Shown here: in pieces, positions 54,512 to 64,000 of the stretch
How the letters are laid out: every line of letters starts with the position of its first letter
Position numbering within the stretch: position 1 is the stretch's first letter
Origin: DASQHW01 sp963837155
GTDB lineage: Bacteria; Actinomycetota; Acidimicrobiia; IMCC26256; PALSA-610
DNA length: 64,000 nucleotides
Reading direction: 5' to 3'
Assembly: GCA_963837155.1 (NCBI GenBank)
Contig: CAWIMB010000002.1
Location: 2,294,001 to 2,358,000, forward strand
The notes under the pieces: generated by a model
The model's database searches: none
Told to the model about the DNA's origin: nothing
The model's input: only the letters and a program-made list of their open reading frames with translations
Translations under genes and position numbers: made by a program

Positions 54512-55423
54512 ATGGACGAGCTGATTCAGGCGCTCAAGTACGCGGTGACGATTGGCTCGGTCTACGCGCTCGTTGCCTTCGGATACTCCCTCATTTTCTC
54601 GACGACGCGGATCGTGAACTTCGCGCAGGGGACGCTCGTCGTCGTCGGTGGGTACCTCGCGTGGTGGTTCTACGCGCGGGTATTCGGCGGGAGCGTGCCG
54701 ATTGTCGTCGTCACGCTGCTCGTCATCGTGTCGGCCGGCGCCGTCGGTCTCGTGTTCGATCTGGTTGCGATCGAACCGCTCGGCCGCTTCGATCCGGTCG
54801 CGAACGTGGGCTGGCTGGTGACGACATTCGCAGCCGCGATCGTCGCCCAAGAGCTCGTGCAGCACCTCGTGTCGTCGACCGGCCAAACCGTCCCCGACCT
54901 CGTGCACTCGCTGTTCGGGTGGCGGGGCTCGGTCGTGCACGACGTCGCGATCGGGCCGAGCGACATCGTGCTCGTCGGCGTGACGCTGGGTCTGCTCGTC
55001 GGCCTCGAGCTGTTCCATTCACGCACGCGTACCGGGCGCGCGTTCCATGCCGTCGCGCAGGATCCGCAGGCTGCATCGCTGATGGGCATCAACCCGAAAG
55101 CGATGGTGCGGATGAGCTTCATCCTGGCCGGCGCGTTGACCGGGCTGTCGGGGGTGCTGATGGCTCCGCTATACGGGGTGCGCTTCAACATCGGCTTGCA
55201 GCTCGGTGTCGCCGGGTTCGTCGCGGCCGTGATCGGCGGCCTCGGGTCGACTCGCGGCGCGATCGTGGGTGGTTACCTCGTGGCGCTCGTCGAAGGATTC
55301 GTGGGCGTGTTTTCGAGCCGCGCCGACACGTACCGGCCGATCGTCGTGTTCGCGGTGTTCGTCTGTGTGCTTGCGCTCCGTCCTGCGGGTCTCCTGGGCC
55401 GGCCCGCGATCGAGAAGGTGTGA
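54512..55423 (+). CDS. livH: branched-chain amino acid type ABC permease LivH
   Basis: 303 residues with about eight membrane helices. ALKYAVTIGSVYALVAFGYS and STTRIVNFAQGTLVVVGGYL hold the conserved NFAQG of LivH, and GRAFHAVAQDPQAASLMGIN the coupling-helix region (EAA-like). FVAAVIGGLGSTRGAIVGGY is the second family signature. It pairs with the LivM part of the next gene, whose GTG follows after one base. Cytoplasmic membrane. Confidence 0.92.
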   Translation: MDELIQALKYAVTIGSVYALVAFGYSLIFSTTRIVNFAQGTLVVVGGYLAWWFYARVFGGSVPIVVVTLLVIVSAGAVGLVFDLVAIEPLGRFDPVANVGWLVTTFAAAIVAQELVQHLVSSTGQTVPDLVHSLFGWRGSVVHDVAIGPSDIVLVGVTLGLLVGLELFHSRTRTGRAFHAVAQDPQAASLMGINPKAMVRMSFILAGALTGLSGVLMAPLYGVRFNIGLQLGVAGFVAAVIGGLGSTRGAIVGGYLVALVEGFVGVFSSRADTYRPIVVFAVFVCVLALRPAGLLGRPAIEKV

Positions 55424-55424
55424 C

Positions 55425-58040
55425 GTGCCCACGTCGGTTAGGCGCGCACTCGATACCGGGCTCAGCGCGTTCCCCATCAGCGCGTTGACCGCGTTCCTGG
55501 TCTGGTTCGGACTCGCGCAGACGCACGCGACCAGTCGCTACTGGATTCAGCTCGGCATCGAGGCGATGTTCACGGCCGTCGCGGTCATCGGCATCAACGT
55601 GCTGCTCGGCTACACCGGCCTTCTCTCGCTCGGCCACTACGCGTTCTTTGTCTACGGCGGCTTCGTCGGCGCGATTTGGGCGGTGGACGGCTGGGGACTG
55701 AACCCGTGGTTCGGGTTCCCGGTCGCATTCGTCGCCGGGATGGGCCTCGGGGCGCTCCTCGCGCTGACGTGCTGTCACCTGCACGGCTTCTACCTCACGG
55801 TCGTGACACTCGCGTTCGGGCTGCTGGCGTCGTCGCTTGCAGTGGTGTTCAACCATGCGTTCGGCGGCCTGAGCGGCCGCTCGGTCACCACGCCGCTCGA
55901 CACCAACTTCGCGTTCATTCCCGCCGACAGTCCCAACCGCCCGTACGTCGGCCTGTACTGGATCGGCGTCGTGCTGTTGATGTTGTGCTTGTTCGTCACC
56001 TGGAACCTGGTGCACAGCCGCTGGGGGCGGGCGTTGCAGGCGATCCGCGAAGCTGAGGTCGCAGCCGGCACATCCGGAGTGCCGACGTACAGGTACAAGG
56101 TCGGTGCGTTCGCGCTCTCGGCCGGCATCGTCTCGCTCGGCGGTGTGCTGGCTGCGCAGACTGCACTCCAAGTCACGATGCCCGACGGCAATGCGACCGT
56201 CGCGCAGTCGTTCCGGCTCGTGATCGACGCGGTCTTCGGTGGCTTGGGTACGCTCGCGGGGCCGGTCGTCGGCGCGTTCACGTTTACGCTCGGCCTCGGT
56301 GTCGACATCGGCGATCGCAGCGTGAGCGACCGGCTCGGCGAGTGGCAGACGCTCTTCCTCGCGCTCGTCGTGATCGGCGTGACGATCATCGCGCCGCGCG
56401 GCATCGTCGGCTCGGTGACACGTCGCGTCGCGCCACTCCGGGCCCGGCTCCGGCCACCGGTTCCGGAAGGCCCGCCGCGCTTGCCGCAGTGCCGGCGCGC
56501 GATCGCGCCCGACGCACACGTGCTGCAACTGCACAGCGTGACACGGACATTTGGCGGGATCGCAGCGCTGGAGGACGTCGATCTCGTTGTCCGAACGGGC
56601 TCGGTGCACGCGCTCATCGGCCCCAACGGATCCGGCAAGACGACGCTGGTGAATGTCGTCACCGGCGTGTACCACCCCGAAACCGGACGCGTGCTGCTCG
56701 CCGGCGACGATGTCACCGGCGCCGGTCCGCACGAGTGCTGCCGGCGGGCCGGCATCGCGCGGACGTTCCAAAGTTGCCAGATCTGGCGACGCATGACAGT
56801 GCTCGAGAACGTGATGGTGGGCGCGCATACTCGCACCCGCGGCGGCCTGCTCGTCTCCTGCTTCGTCCCCGTCTGGTTCCGGCCCTGGGAGCGGCGGGCG
56901 CGCGAGCAGGCGCTCGGGATCCTGCGGTTCGTCGGGCTCGGCGCGCGCGCCCACGACGATGCCGGTTCGCTGCCGTTCACCGACCAGCGCCGGCTCGAGA
57001 TCGCTCGTGCCCTCGCCGCCGATCCGGATCTCCTCGTGCTGGACGAGCCCGCCGCGGGCATGCACCCGACCGAGGCCCTGGACCTCGTGCAGTTGCTCCG
57101 CAAGGTGCGCGAGACCGGTGTCACGATCCTGCTCGTCGAGCACCACATGGAGGTTGTGAGTGAGCTCGCCGACGTCGTGACCGTACTGAACTTCGGCCGC
57201 ATCATCGCCGAAGGAACGCCGGCCGAGGTCGCGCACGACGCGCATGTCATCGCTGCGTATCTCGGCGAACATTCCCGCGAGACGCCCGTGCGAACATCGG
57301 TGCCGCGGGTCCCCGAGGGGGCTGCGCCACTGCTTGTGGTACGTGATCTCCACGTGCGGTATGGCGCCGCAACCGCGCTACAGGACGTGAGTCTCGACGT
57401 GTACGAAGGCGAAGTCGTCGCGCTCGTCGGTGCGAACGGCGCCGGCAAGACGACGACGCTCAAGACGATCTCCGGCGTGAGCGAGCTGCTGAAGTCGACG
57501 CGCGGCACGATCCTGCTCGACGGCCGCCGCATCGATTCCCTGCCCGCGCACCAGATCGCGCGGCTCGGCATCGCCCATGTCCCCGAGGGGCGGCGACTGT
57601 TCGGCGAATCGACCGTCGAGGAGAACTTGGCGCTCGGTGCGTATCGGCGCCGGGACCCCGACATTCGCCGCGACATCGACGCGGTATACGACCGCTTCCC
57701 GATTCTCGGCCGGCGGCGGGGTCAGCCGGCGGGTCTGCTCTCGGGCGGTGAACAGCAGATGCTTGCGATCGGGCGCGCGCTCGTCTCCCGGCCCCGGTTC
57801 TTGCTGCTCGACGAGCCGTCGCTCGGCCTCAGCCCGATCCTCGTGGACGAGGTGTTCGCCGTACTGCGGACGCTCGCCGCCGAGCAGGTGACGATCCTGT
57901 TGGTCGAACAGCTCGCGACCCGCGCGCTCGACCTCGCCGATCGGGTCTACGTGCTCGAGACCGGAACGGTCGTCCGCCACGGCAATGCCGACGATCTGGC
58001 CGGCGACCCCGAGCTGCAGGCCGCCTACCTCGGCGGCTGA
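55425..58040 (+). CDS. LivM-LivG-LivF fusion: permease plus two ATPases in one polypeptide
   Basis: 871 residues in one open frame. Residues 1-345 are LivM (GINVLLGYTGLLSLGHYAFF, LQAIREAEVAAGTSGVPTYR, AVFGGLGTLAGPVVGAFTF). A 30-residue proline-rich linker leads to LivG at about 362-620 with Walker A GPNGSGKTT (399-407), Walker B LLVLDEPAAGM and a degenerate signature LPFTDQRR in place of LSYGQQRR. LivF is 635-871 with Walker A GANGAGKTT (669-677), LLSGGEQQ and FLLLDEPSLGL. The normal system has three separate genes. No internal SD-ATG stands out, although GTG codons exist near each junction. GTG start one base after livH stop. Confidence 0.9.
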   Translation: MPTSVRRALDTGLSAFPISALTAFLVWFGLAQTHATSRYWIQLGIEAMFTAVAVIGINVLLGYTGLLSLGHYAFFVYGGFVGAIWAVDGWGLNPWFGFPVAFVAGMGLGALLALTCCHLHGFYLTVVTLAFGLLASSLAVVFNHAFGGLSGRSVTTPLDTNFAFIPADSPNRPYVGLYWIGVVLLMLCLFVTWNLVHSRWGRALQAIREAEVAAGTSGVPTYRYKVGAFALSAGIVSLGGVLAAQTALQVTMPDGNATVAQSFRLVIDAVFGGLGTLAGPVVGAFTFTLGLGVDIGDRSVSDRLGEWQTLFLALVVIGVTIIAPRGIVGSVTRRVAPLRARLRPPVPEGPPRLPQCRRAIAPDAHVLQLHSVTRTFGGIAALEDVDLVVRTGSVHALIGPNGSGKTTLVNVVTGVYHPETGRVLLAGDDVTGAGPHECCRRAGIARTFQSCQIWRRMTVLENVMVGAHTRTRGGLLVSCFVPVWFRPWERRAREQALGILRFVGLGARAHDDAGSLPFTDQRRLEIARALAADPDLLVLDEPAAGMHPTEALDLVQLLRKVRETGVTILLVEHHMEVVSELADVVTVLNFGRIIAEGTPAEVAHDAHVIAAYLGEHSRETPVRTSVPRVPEGAAPLLVVRDLHVRYGAATALQDVSLDVYEGEVVALVGANGAGKTTTLKTISGVSELLKSTRGTILLDGRRIDSLPAHQIARLGIAHVPEGRRLFGESTVEENLALGAYRRRDPDIRRDIDAVYDRFPILGRRRGQPAGLLSGGEQQMLAIGRALVSRPRFLLLDEPSLGLSPILVDEVFAVLRTLAAEQVTILLVEQLATRALDLADRVYVLETGTVVRHGNADDLAGDPELQAAYLGG

Positions 58041-58078
58041 GTGGGACTTGCCGTCGAACAACGCGCGGAGGTGTCGGG

Positions 58079-59131
58079 GTGCGTAACGATGAGCGGATGA
58101 ACGACGTCGAGGCCGCACCCGCCGCCGAGCATCTCGACGAACGCACCGCGGCACTCCACCGGCTTGTCGGGCTCGACCCGCCCGGCTACCGGCGCGACGA
58201 CATCGCGCACCTGGCCGGCATCGAGCACGAGCGGTCGGTGAAGTGGTGGCGCGCGATGGGCTTTCCGGAGGTGCCCGAAGACGCGGAAGCGTTCACCGAA
58301 GCCGACATCGAGATGGTCCGGCGCCTCGCCGCGCTCTCGGGCGCGGGGCTGGTCAATAACGAAAGCATCCTTCGGCTCGCGAGACTTCTCGGCGCGTCGT
58401 TCTCGCGGATCGCCGAGGCGCAAGTTGCCGTCGTCGAAGAGCTCGCGGCGGCGCTGCCCGGTGCCGTACCCAGTGCTACGCCTCGGGAGCGGCGCGAGGC
58501 GTTGTTAGCGACCTTGAACGAATCCGTGCTCGATCTGCTCGAGGACTCGCTCGTCTACGTGTGGCGTCGTCATCTGCTGGCTGCCCTCGGCCGCCGGCTC
58601 GAAGCCGACGCGTCCGATGGCGAGTGCGCGGTCGGGTTCGCCGACCTCAGCGGCTTCACCAAGCTCAGCCAGCGCGTCTCGGTCGAGCGCCTGGCCGAGC
58701 TCGTCGACGAATTCGAGAGCACCGCGTTCGACGCCGTTGCCGCGCACGGCGGCCGTGCGGTGAAACTCATCGGCGACGAGGTCATGTTCGTCGCGGACTC
58801 ACTGCCGGTCGCCGTCGACATCGGCCTCGACATCGCGGAACAGCTTCGCGCGATCGACGACATGCCCAAGATTCACTGCGGTGTTGCGTACGGCCCGACG
58901 ATCTCGGTCGGTGGGGATGTGTTCGGTCCGACCGCCAACCTGGCCGCGCGCCTGACCACGATCGCGCGCGCCGGCACGCTCGTCATTCCGCGTGCGATGG
59001 CGGCACAGCTCCGCGGACGCGACGACGTCGAGATCGTCGGAGTGCGGCGCACGTTCGATCTCAGGGGAATCGGCGAAACTCGGGTCGTCGTTGTCCGCCG
59101 CGCGGTCACCCTCGCGTCAGAACGACCTTGA
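58079..59131 (+). CDS. class III adenylate/guanylate cyclase with N-terminal regulatory domain
   Basis: 350 residues. The first 165 residues resemble the adenylate-cyclase regulatory domain found in mycobacterial cyclases (RRDDIAHLAGIEHERSVKWW, ADIEMVRRLAALSGAGLVNN). From about 175 the catalytic domain follows: VGFADLSGFTKLSQRVSVER with the first metal Asp, VKLIGDEVMFVADSLPVAVD with the second Asp, and GDVFGPTANLAARLTTIARA. The position before NLAARL is Thr-Ala rather than the usual Val/Asp, so nucleotide choice is uncertain. GGAGGTG precedes the GTG start. It may sense the substrate of the upstream transporter. Confidence 0.88.
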   Translation: MRNDERMNDVEAAPAAEHLDERTAALHRLVGLDPPGYRRDDIAHLAGIEHERSVKWWRAMGFPEVPEDAEAFTEADIEMVRRLAALSGAGLVNNESILRLARLLGASFSRIAEAQVAVVEELAAALPGAVPSATPRERREALLATLNESVLDLLEDSLVYVWRRHLLAALGRRLEADASDGECAVGFADLSGFTKLSQRVSVERLAELVDEFESTAFDAVAAHGGRAVKLIGDEVMFVADSLPVAVDIGLDIAEQLRAIDDMPKIHCGVAYGPTISVGGDVFGPTANLAARLTTIARAGTLVIPRAMAAQLRGRDDVEIVGVRRTFDLRGIGETRVVVVRRAVTLASERP

Positions 59132-60152
59132 GCGCGCCTGTTTCCCCTGCCCACCGCGAACACGTCGTACGCCTCCATGAACTGGTCGAGCGTGAAATGA
59201 TGCGTCACGAAGCGGGTTGCGTCGAGTTGGTGACCCGCCAGCAGCCGCAAGAACGTCGGTGTCGAGTACGTGTCGACGAGGCCCGTCGTGATCGTGACGT
59301 CCTTGATCCACAGCTCCTCGAGGTGCAGTGTCGCCGGCTTGCCGTGTACACCGATGTTCGCGATGTGGCCGGCCGGGCGCGCCAGGCTCACGGTGAGCTC
59401 GAAGGCTTCGGGGGTGCCGACTGCTTCGATGGAGACGTCGGCGCCGAGCCCACCGGTGAGCTCGTGCACGATCGCACGCGCGTCCTCCCGTTGCGGGTTG
59501 ACCACTGACGTCGGCGCCGAAGCGCTTGGCCGCTTCGAGCCGGTTGTCGGCGAGGTCGATGGCCACGATGTGGCTCGGGCTGTACAGACGCGCACCGAGG
59601 ATCGCCGACAGGCCGATCGGTCCCGCGCCCACGATCGCGACGACGTCGCCGGGCGCGACGTGCCCGCTGAGCACGCCGACTTCGTAGCTCGTCGGCAAGA
59701 TGTCGGCGACCATCAGCACCGCTTCATCGCTCACGCCCGCAGGCACGATGATACGTCGACGTGTCGGCAAACGGCACACGTACGTACTCGGCTTGGGTGC
59801 CGTCGATGAGGTGCCCGAGGATCCAGCCGCCGCCGCCGAGGCATTGACCGTACCGACCCTCGCGGCAGAACCGGCACCTCCCGCACGCCGTGATGCAGGA
59901 GACCAGCACCCGATCGCCCGGCTTCACGTTCTTGACGCCGGCGCCCACCTGCTCGACGGTGCCGACGGCCTCGTGGCCGAGGATGCGTCCGTCGGTGACC
60001 TCGGGCACGTCACCTTTGAGGATGTGCAAATCGGTGCCGCAGATCGTGACCGCGTCGACGCGCACGATCGCATCCGTGTCGTCGACGATCGTTGGCTTGG
60101 GGACTTCTTCCCATGCCTTGGTGTTGGGTCCGTGGTAGACGAGAGCTTTCAT
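59106..60152 (-). CDS. zinc-dependent alcohol dehydrogenase, three frame breaks
   Basis: About 348 residues if repaired. KALVYHGPNTKAWEEVPKPT opens the protein; VDAVTICGTDLHILKGDVPE and GRILGHEAVGTVEQVGAG hold the catalytic zinc ligands, and CGRCRFCREGRYGQC the structural zinc cysteines. After a break near 59745 the second frame has VLMVADILPTSYEVGVLSGH and VVAIVGAGPIGLSAILGARL; after one near 59500 the third has VSIEAVGTPEAFELTVSLAR. Near 59140 a last shift restores ETGALKVVLTRG and a stop at 59106. It overlaps the end of the cyclase gene by 26 bases. A DosR-box-like site lies 63 bases upstream. Confidence 0.85.
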
Positions 60153-60215
60153 CGGCTGGTCCTCCTCGTTGGGTGATGCGGCCCTCAGCAGACTCCAACG
60201 GGCGCCGAGCCGACA

Positions 60216-60229
60216 GAGACGAAGGTCCC
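60216..60229. promoter_or_regulatory. DosR-box-like palindrome upstream of the alcohol dehydrogenase
   Basis: Read on the minus strand, GGGACC-TT-CGTCTC matches 11 of 14 core positions. It lies 63 bases upstream of the 60152 start, in the 81-base gap after the sensor gene. Confidence 0.4.
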
Positions 60230-60233
60230 TCGA

Positions 60234-61351
60234 TCAGCGGGGAAAGACCGCCGACCGGATCGCCGCTACCGCGCCGTCGAGCTCTTCGATCGCCTGCCAC
60301 ACCCGCTCTTGCAGCGACTCGGGCAGCTCGCTCTGGAGCACCGTATGCAGCGTGAGCGAGGCACCCGAAACGCGGCGTCACGACCGTGTCCCGCATCGCC
60401 GCCGCCATGCGATCGCGTTCTTCCAACACGCGCAGTGCGCGAAGCGCGTCCTGACTGCGGGCGTCAGCCGAGCGCGAGGGCCGCCTGGGCGGCGAACGTG
60501 TTGATCAGCATGACGTCGCCCACACGGAACATCGGCCGGCCGCGCCGTTTGGCGACGATCAAGCTGCCGAGCGTGTCCCCGCGGGCGTGGAGCGGCACGA
60601 ACAGCGCGGGCCCGATGTCCGCCGGCCATGTGGGCGGGCGGTGCAGCTTGAGATCCGTGCTGGCGTCGGCCAGCAGCGCCGGTTCGCGCTCGCGCATCAC
60701 CGAACCCGACAGCGACGCGTCGGCGCGAACGGTGCTGCCCTCGAGCGCTTCCGCGCCGTATCCGTCGCACAGCCGGAACATCAGTATCTCGGCGTCCTCC
60801 GTCGGGAGCGCAAGGGCGGCGAGGTCCGCGTCGAGCAGGGTGCGCGCATGCGTGCTGACGGTGCGGAGCGTCTCGTCGATCTCACCGCCGCGGAGGAGCG
60901 CGGCCGAGATCGAATGCATCGCGGTGACGAACGCCCGCTCCTGCTCGACCTCGAGCTCAGCCCGGCGCCGTACCGACGCATCGCGCACTGCGGCGACCAC
61001 AAGCTGCTCGTCGCCAGTGCCGAAGGTCGACAGCGAGACGTCGACGGGCACCTCGGTGCCGTCGTCGCGCAACAACACGATGTCGAGCCGATCCGACATT
61101 GCCCGCGTCGGGCCGCCGTCCGCGACGTAGGCGGATCGGAGTGCGACGTGCTGGGCCCGCACGCGGCCGGGAATCAGCTGCTCGATCGCGGCGTCGACGA
61201 GATTCGCACGCGAGTGCCCAGACAGCGCGCAGAAGATCTTGTTCACGGCGACGATCCGGCCCGAAGGCGTCGTCACCACGACGCCATCGGGAAGCGTGTC
61301 GATCAACTGCTCGAATGCGGTCGCTTCCGCCCCGCGGTTCTCGTCCAGCAC
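60234..61351 (-). CDS. PAS-GAF sensor with a degenerate dimerisation helix and no kinase domain, frame broken
   Basis: About 372 residues after repair of breaks near 60467 and 60387. PAS (about 12-130): LIDTLPDGVVVTTPSGRIVA and the following NKIFCALSGHSRANLVDAA. GAF (about 145-295): LLDADLAALALPTEDAEILM to IGPALFVPLHARGDTLGSLI. The last part, LEERDRMAAAMRDTVV then RVSGASLTLHTVLQSELPES, aligns with the HisKA_3 helix of DosS/NarX-type kinases (ER-x-RIA-x-x-LHD), but Arg replaces the phospho-accepting His, and the protein stops at AIRSAVFPR without a HATPase domain. It may be a sensor that works through binding rather than phosphorylation. Confidence 0.78.
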
Positions 61352-61391
61352 TACTCGTCATGTTCGCGCGCCTCGCAGGTCGGCGGTACTC

Positions 61392-64000
61392 CTACTCGTA
61401 CCGCAGGGCCTCGGCGGGGTAGACGCGAGAGGCCCGCCGGGCGGGCAGGTATGTCGTCGCGAGCGCAACCAGCATCACGACCACGAACACGATCGCCAGG
61501 TTGAGCCACGGTACCGTGAGATGCACACCCGGCCACGTTGCCTGCCGGCGGGCGTCGTCCACGACGTTGTAGGCCTGGGCGAGCCCAAGGGTAGTTCCCA
61601 CCACGATCGACGTGAGGGCGAGGAACCCGGACTCGAGCAGGAACCCGAGACGTACCGTCGATGCCTGGAAGCCGATCGCGCGCAGCACACCGATCTGCTG
61701 GCGCCGCTCGACAACCGACCGGGCCGCGATCACGCCGAGCGCGGCGACCCCGACGACGAGCCCGAGCCCCATGAAACCCTCGATCGAGCCGGAGGAACAC
61801 CATCGAGCCGGCGACGGCGTCGTGCACGAGCTTCGCGAACGCATCGGCCTGCGTGCCGTTCGCAAGGAACGCCGACTCGAGCTGAGTCGCGAAACGCTTG
61901 GCATCCGTACCAGGTGCCAGCGCGAACAGATGGGTCGTCGGGCGGGCACGATCACCGTACGACGCAAGCGCTCGCTGCGACGTCGAGATCCCGGCCATCT
62001 CGAACGGCATCGTGTCGCGCAGCACACCGATCACCGTGAAGCGGGTCACAAGACCGGTTTCGGGGTCACGGACCTCGACGGGTACCGGATCGAACGTCGG
62101 ATCTTCGGCGTAGAACCCCGAGAGCGTCATGTCGGTCAATGCCCCGAAGCTCCAGTTCCGCCGGTGCGGCACGATCCACGGGTCGACGACCGCGAGGGTG
62201 CCGCCCTTGCCGATCGCGCTCCACACCTGGGCGTCGGTCGTGTAGCCGCGGGCCCGACTTCCCAATGCGTACGTGGTTGTTTTCGAGGAAGCCCTGGTCG
62301 AATCCGTGCACCGGATAGTCGACAAACTTGTTCGTGCCCGCCTGACGCGCCTTCACCGGGATCGTCGAGATGCTCGCGACGGCGCGCACCGCGTGCGCGT
62401 CGATGTTCTTGCTCGCGCGCAGTGCCGCCGACATGTCGGTGATCGGGCTTGCAGGCGACGTCATCGCACGCACGTCGAAGCCACCACCGAAGGTTTCCGC
62501 ATTGTTCGACGCCGCGATGAACGAGCTGGGTGTCGTGATCCCGACGACGAGCGTGAACACGACCAACGTGAACATTGCGAGCGTCATGCCGGTCCGCAGC
62601 CGGTTCCGCAGCGGGTAGGCCATGGAGATCTTCAGTACGGCGGACAGTGACCGGACGCGGCCCAGCACGGCCATGGTCGCGCCCGATCAAGGCGTCGGCG
62701 TTGTAGATCACCGTCCACACCGCCCCGAGCACGATGAGCAAGCCGCCGACGACCCAGATCGAGAAGTCCATCTGCGCACCGGGAACGAGCGTCTCGACGA
62801 CGCGGAACGGCAGCAGCCACACCACCACGATCGCGAGGCCGCCGACGGTGTACGCCACGCGATCGGGCACACGGAGCGCACGCAGCACGGGCACGGTCCC
62901 GATCGCCACAGCGACAGGCCGAGCAGGAACGGCATCGTCTGCGCTGCCGCACGACCGTTCACCACGAGCAATGTGCCGAGCGTCAGCGGGATCGCGGCCC
63001 GGAGCCAGTCCGCGCCGGCGAGTGCGACGGGGCGGATCGGGAAGATTCCGCACCGCCGTCACGATGTTGAGGACACTCACGCGCCACGCGGAGAACGCGA
63101 CGACCAAGAACGTCAACAGCACGCCCATCGTGTACGCGATCAGCACGCTTTGCCATCTGACGGTGAAGTCGACGCTGATCGATTCGGTGGCGAACGCCTG
63201 TCCGATGCCGGCGACCATGGCCGAGCGACACGCCGACCCCGAGCAGCGCACCCACCGCGGCGGCGATCAGATCGTATGCCGCGCCCTCGAACAAGAATGT
63301 CTGCACGAGGTGTCCGCGTTGCGTGCCGATCGCCCGGGCGACGCCCATCTCGGTACGCCGTTCGGCGGCGAGCATCACGAAGATCAAGAAGATCAACAGG
63401 ATGCCGGCGGCGATCGAGAAGCTGCCGAAAGTGCTGAACATCGTCATGAACTGCGCTGCCCGGACTTGTCCGCGGCCTTCAGGCCGTCCTCCTTCAGCGC
63501 GCTGCGCTTCGAGGCCGAGCGGATCGAGCGTGCGGCGCGAGCGTGCGGACTACTGCGTCGGTGTGCGCGACACCGTCCGACTCGCCGCCCCGGTTCGAGA
63601 CGAGGATCGCGTCGATCTTGCCGACGGCACCGATTGCTCGCTGCACGTGCGCCAGCGGCAGCAACATCGCGGACGTGGCGGTACCGGCGCCCCGGTAGCG
63701 TGACGATGTCGGCGATGCGAAGCGGAAACACCTGTCCACCGACGAGCACCGCGATGGTGTCGCCCTGTCGCGCGCCGAGATGCATCCGCCGCATCGCGGT
63801 TGAAGAACACCGAGCCCGGCGGAGCGTCGCCGAGCTGCACCGGATCGGCCGTTGCTGCCGGTGATCGTGCCGAAGCCTGCGAGCCGAGCCGGGTCGGGCG
63901 CGAAGAGCTTGATCCGCGGCTCGGTCTGGCGCGACGTCTGGTCCTGCACGGCGACCGTGCGGACGATTGCCGGCATCACACCGTCGACAAGACCGCTGTC
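61392..64000 (-). CDS. FtsX/MacB-like ABC transporter permease, partial and heavily frameshifted
   Basis: Pieces in all three minus frames, read from right to left, add up to one permease of at least 850 residues. FAPDPARLAGFGTITG and QLGDAPPGSVFFN belong to the MacB periplasmic domain. GSFSIAAGILLIFLIFVMLA, then AAERRTEMGVARAIGTQRGH is the first FtsX domain. RNRLRTGMTLAMFTLVVFTL starts the second periplasmic part, and ERRQQIGVLRAIGFQASTVR with the final YLPARRASRVYPAEALRYE is the second FtsX domain. I count at least seven frame changes. Its N-terminus is outside the window. Such permeases with an ATPase move lipids, peptides or lipoproteins. Confidence 0.85.

Noticed and set aside
55185..57353. 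A 722-residue minus-strand frame rich in Asp, Glu and Arg
   Set aside because: Shadow of the Liv fusion; composition is the reverse complement of Leu/Val-rich membrane codons and it has no family motif.

Overview
The window is GC-rich DNA with many GTG starts and tightly packed, often overlapping genes (ATGA, GTGA and TGATG junctions). Its gene families are DUF2630, WS/DGAT acyltransferase, many universal stress proteins, CaiB/FadE/MaoC lipid catabolism, an LPXTG-type wall protein, and a Tat lipoprotein with a Liv transporter. Together these point to a high-GC Gram-positive actinobacterium, most likely an uncultured acidimicrobial-type lineage (inference). I see no rRNA, tRNA, CRISPR array, integrase or transposase, and no gene-free stretch longer than about 300 bases.

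Layout. 0-4.4 kb: a methyltransferase, two clusters of small proteins (DUF2630 paralogues plus a short aromatic-rich protein), a polytopic membrane protein, an NYN/LOTUS RNA-binding protein and a STAS anti-anti-sigma factor. 4.4-16.8 kb: an MFS exporter followed by an acyl-CoA catabolic cluster that resembles the mycobacterial igr steroid side-chain operon: two acyl-CoA dehydrogenases, two MaoC-type hydratase subunits, two CaiB CoA-transferases, a thiolase, a cysteine-free HMG-CoA-synthase-like/DUF35 fusion and an acyl-CoA synthetase. 16.8-24.5 kb: anaerobic carbon metabolism with NifJ-type pyruvate:ferredoxin oxidoreductase, a dihydroorotate-dehydrogenase-like partner, a UbiB kinase, a CoA-transferase and a flavin-binding PNPOx-like protein.

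24.5-46 kb: a stress/dormancy island with TreT-type trehalose synthase, an Hrp1-like CBS protein, a two-domain kinase like Rv2004c, a CtpF-like P-type ATPase, an AhpD-like protein, flavodoxin, three universal stress proteins, a Rip3-like site-2 protease with CBS domains, a GH65 phosphorylase with beta-phosphoglucomutase, an MscS remnant, an LPRTG surface protein, an Hsp20 remnant and a phosphoribosyltransferase-hydrolase fusion. Much of this matches the gene content of the Mycobacterium tuberculosis DosR regulon. GGGACY-NN-RGYCCC-like palindromes, similar to the DosR box, sit in front of many of these units and also in front of nifJ. 46-64 kb: a membrane protein, two zinc-type alcohol dehydrogenases, a hydrolase, a coupled acyltransferase/aminotransferase/DUF6206 operon, a branched-chain-type ABC transporter whose LivM, LivG and LivF parts are one polypeptide, a class III cyclase, a degenerate PAS-GAF sensor and a badly frameshifted FtsX-type permease running off the end.

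Quality note. About 20 or more single-base frame breaks fall inside otherwise well-conserved genes and become dense after 59 kb. They look like sequence errors in a low-coverage or uncorrected assembly rather than gene decay. I give such genes as one feature with the break stated.
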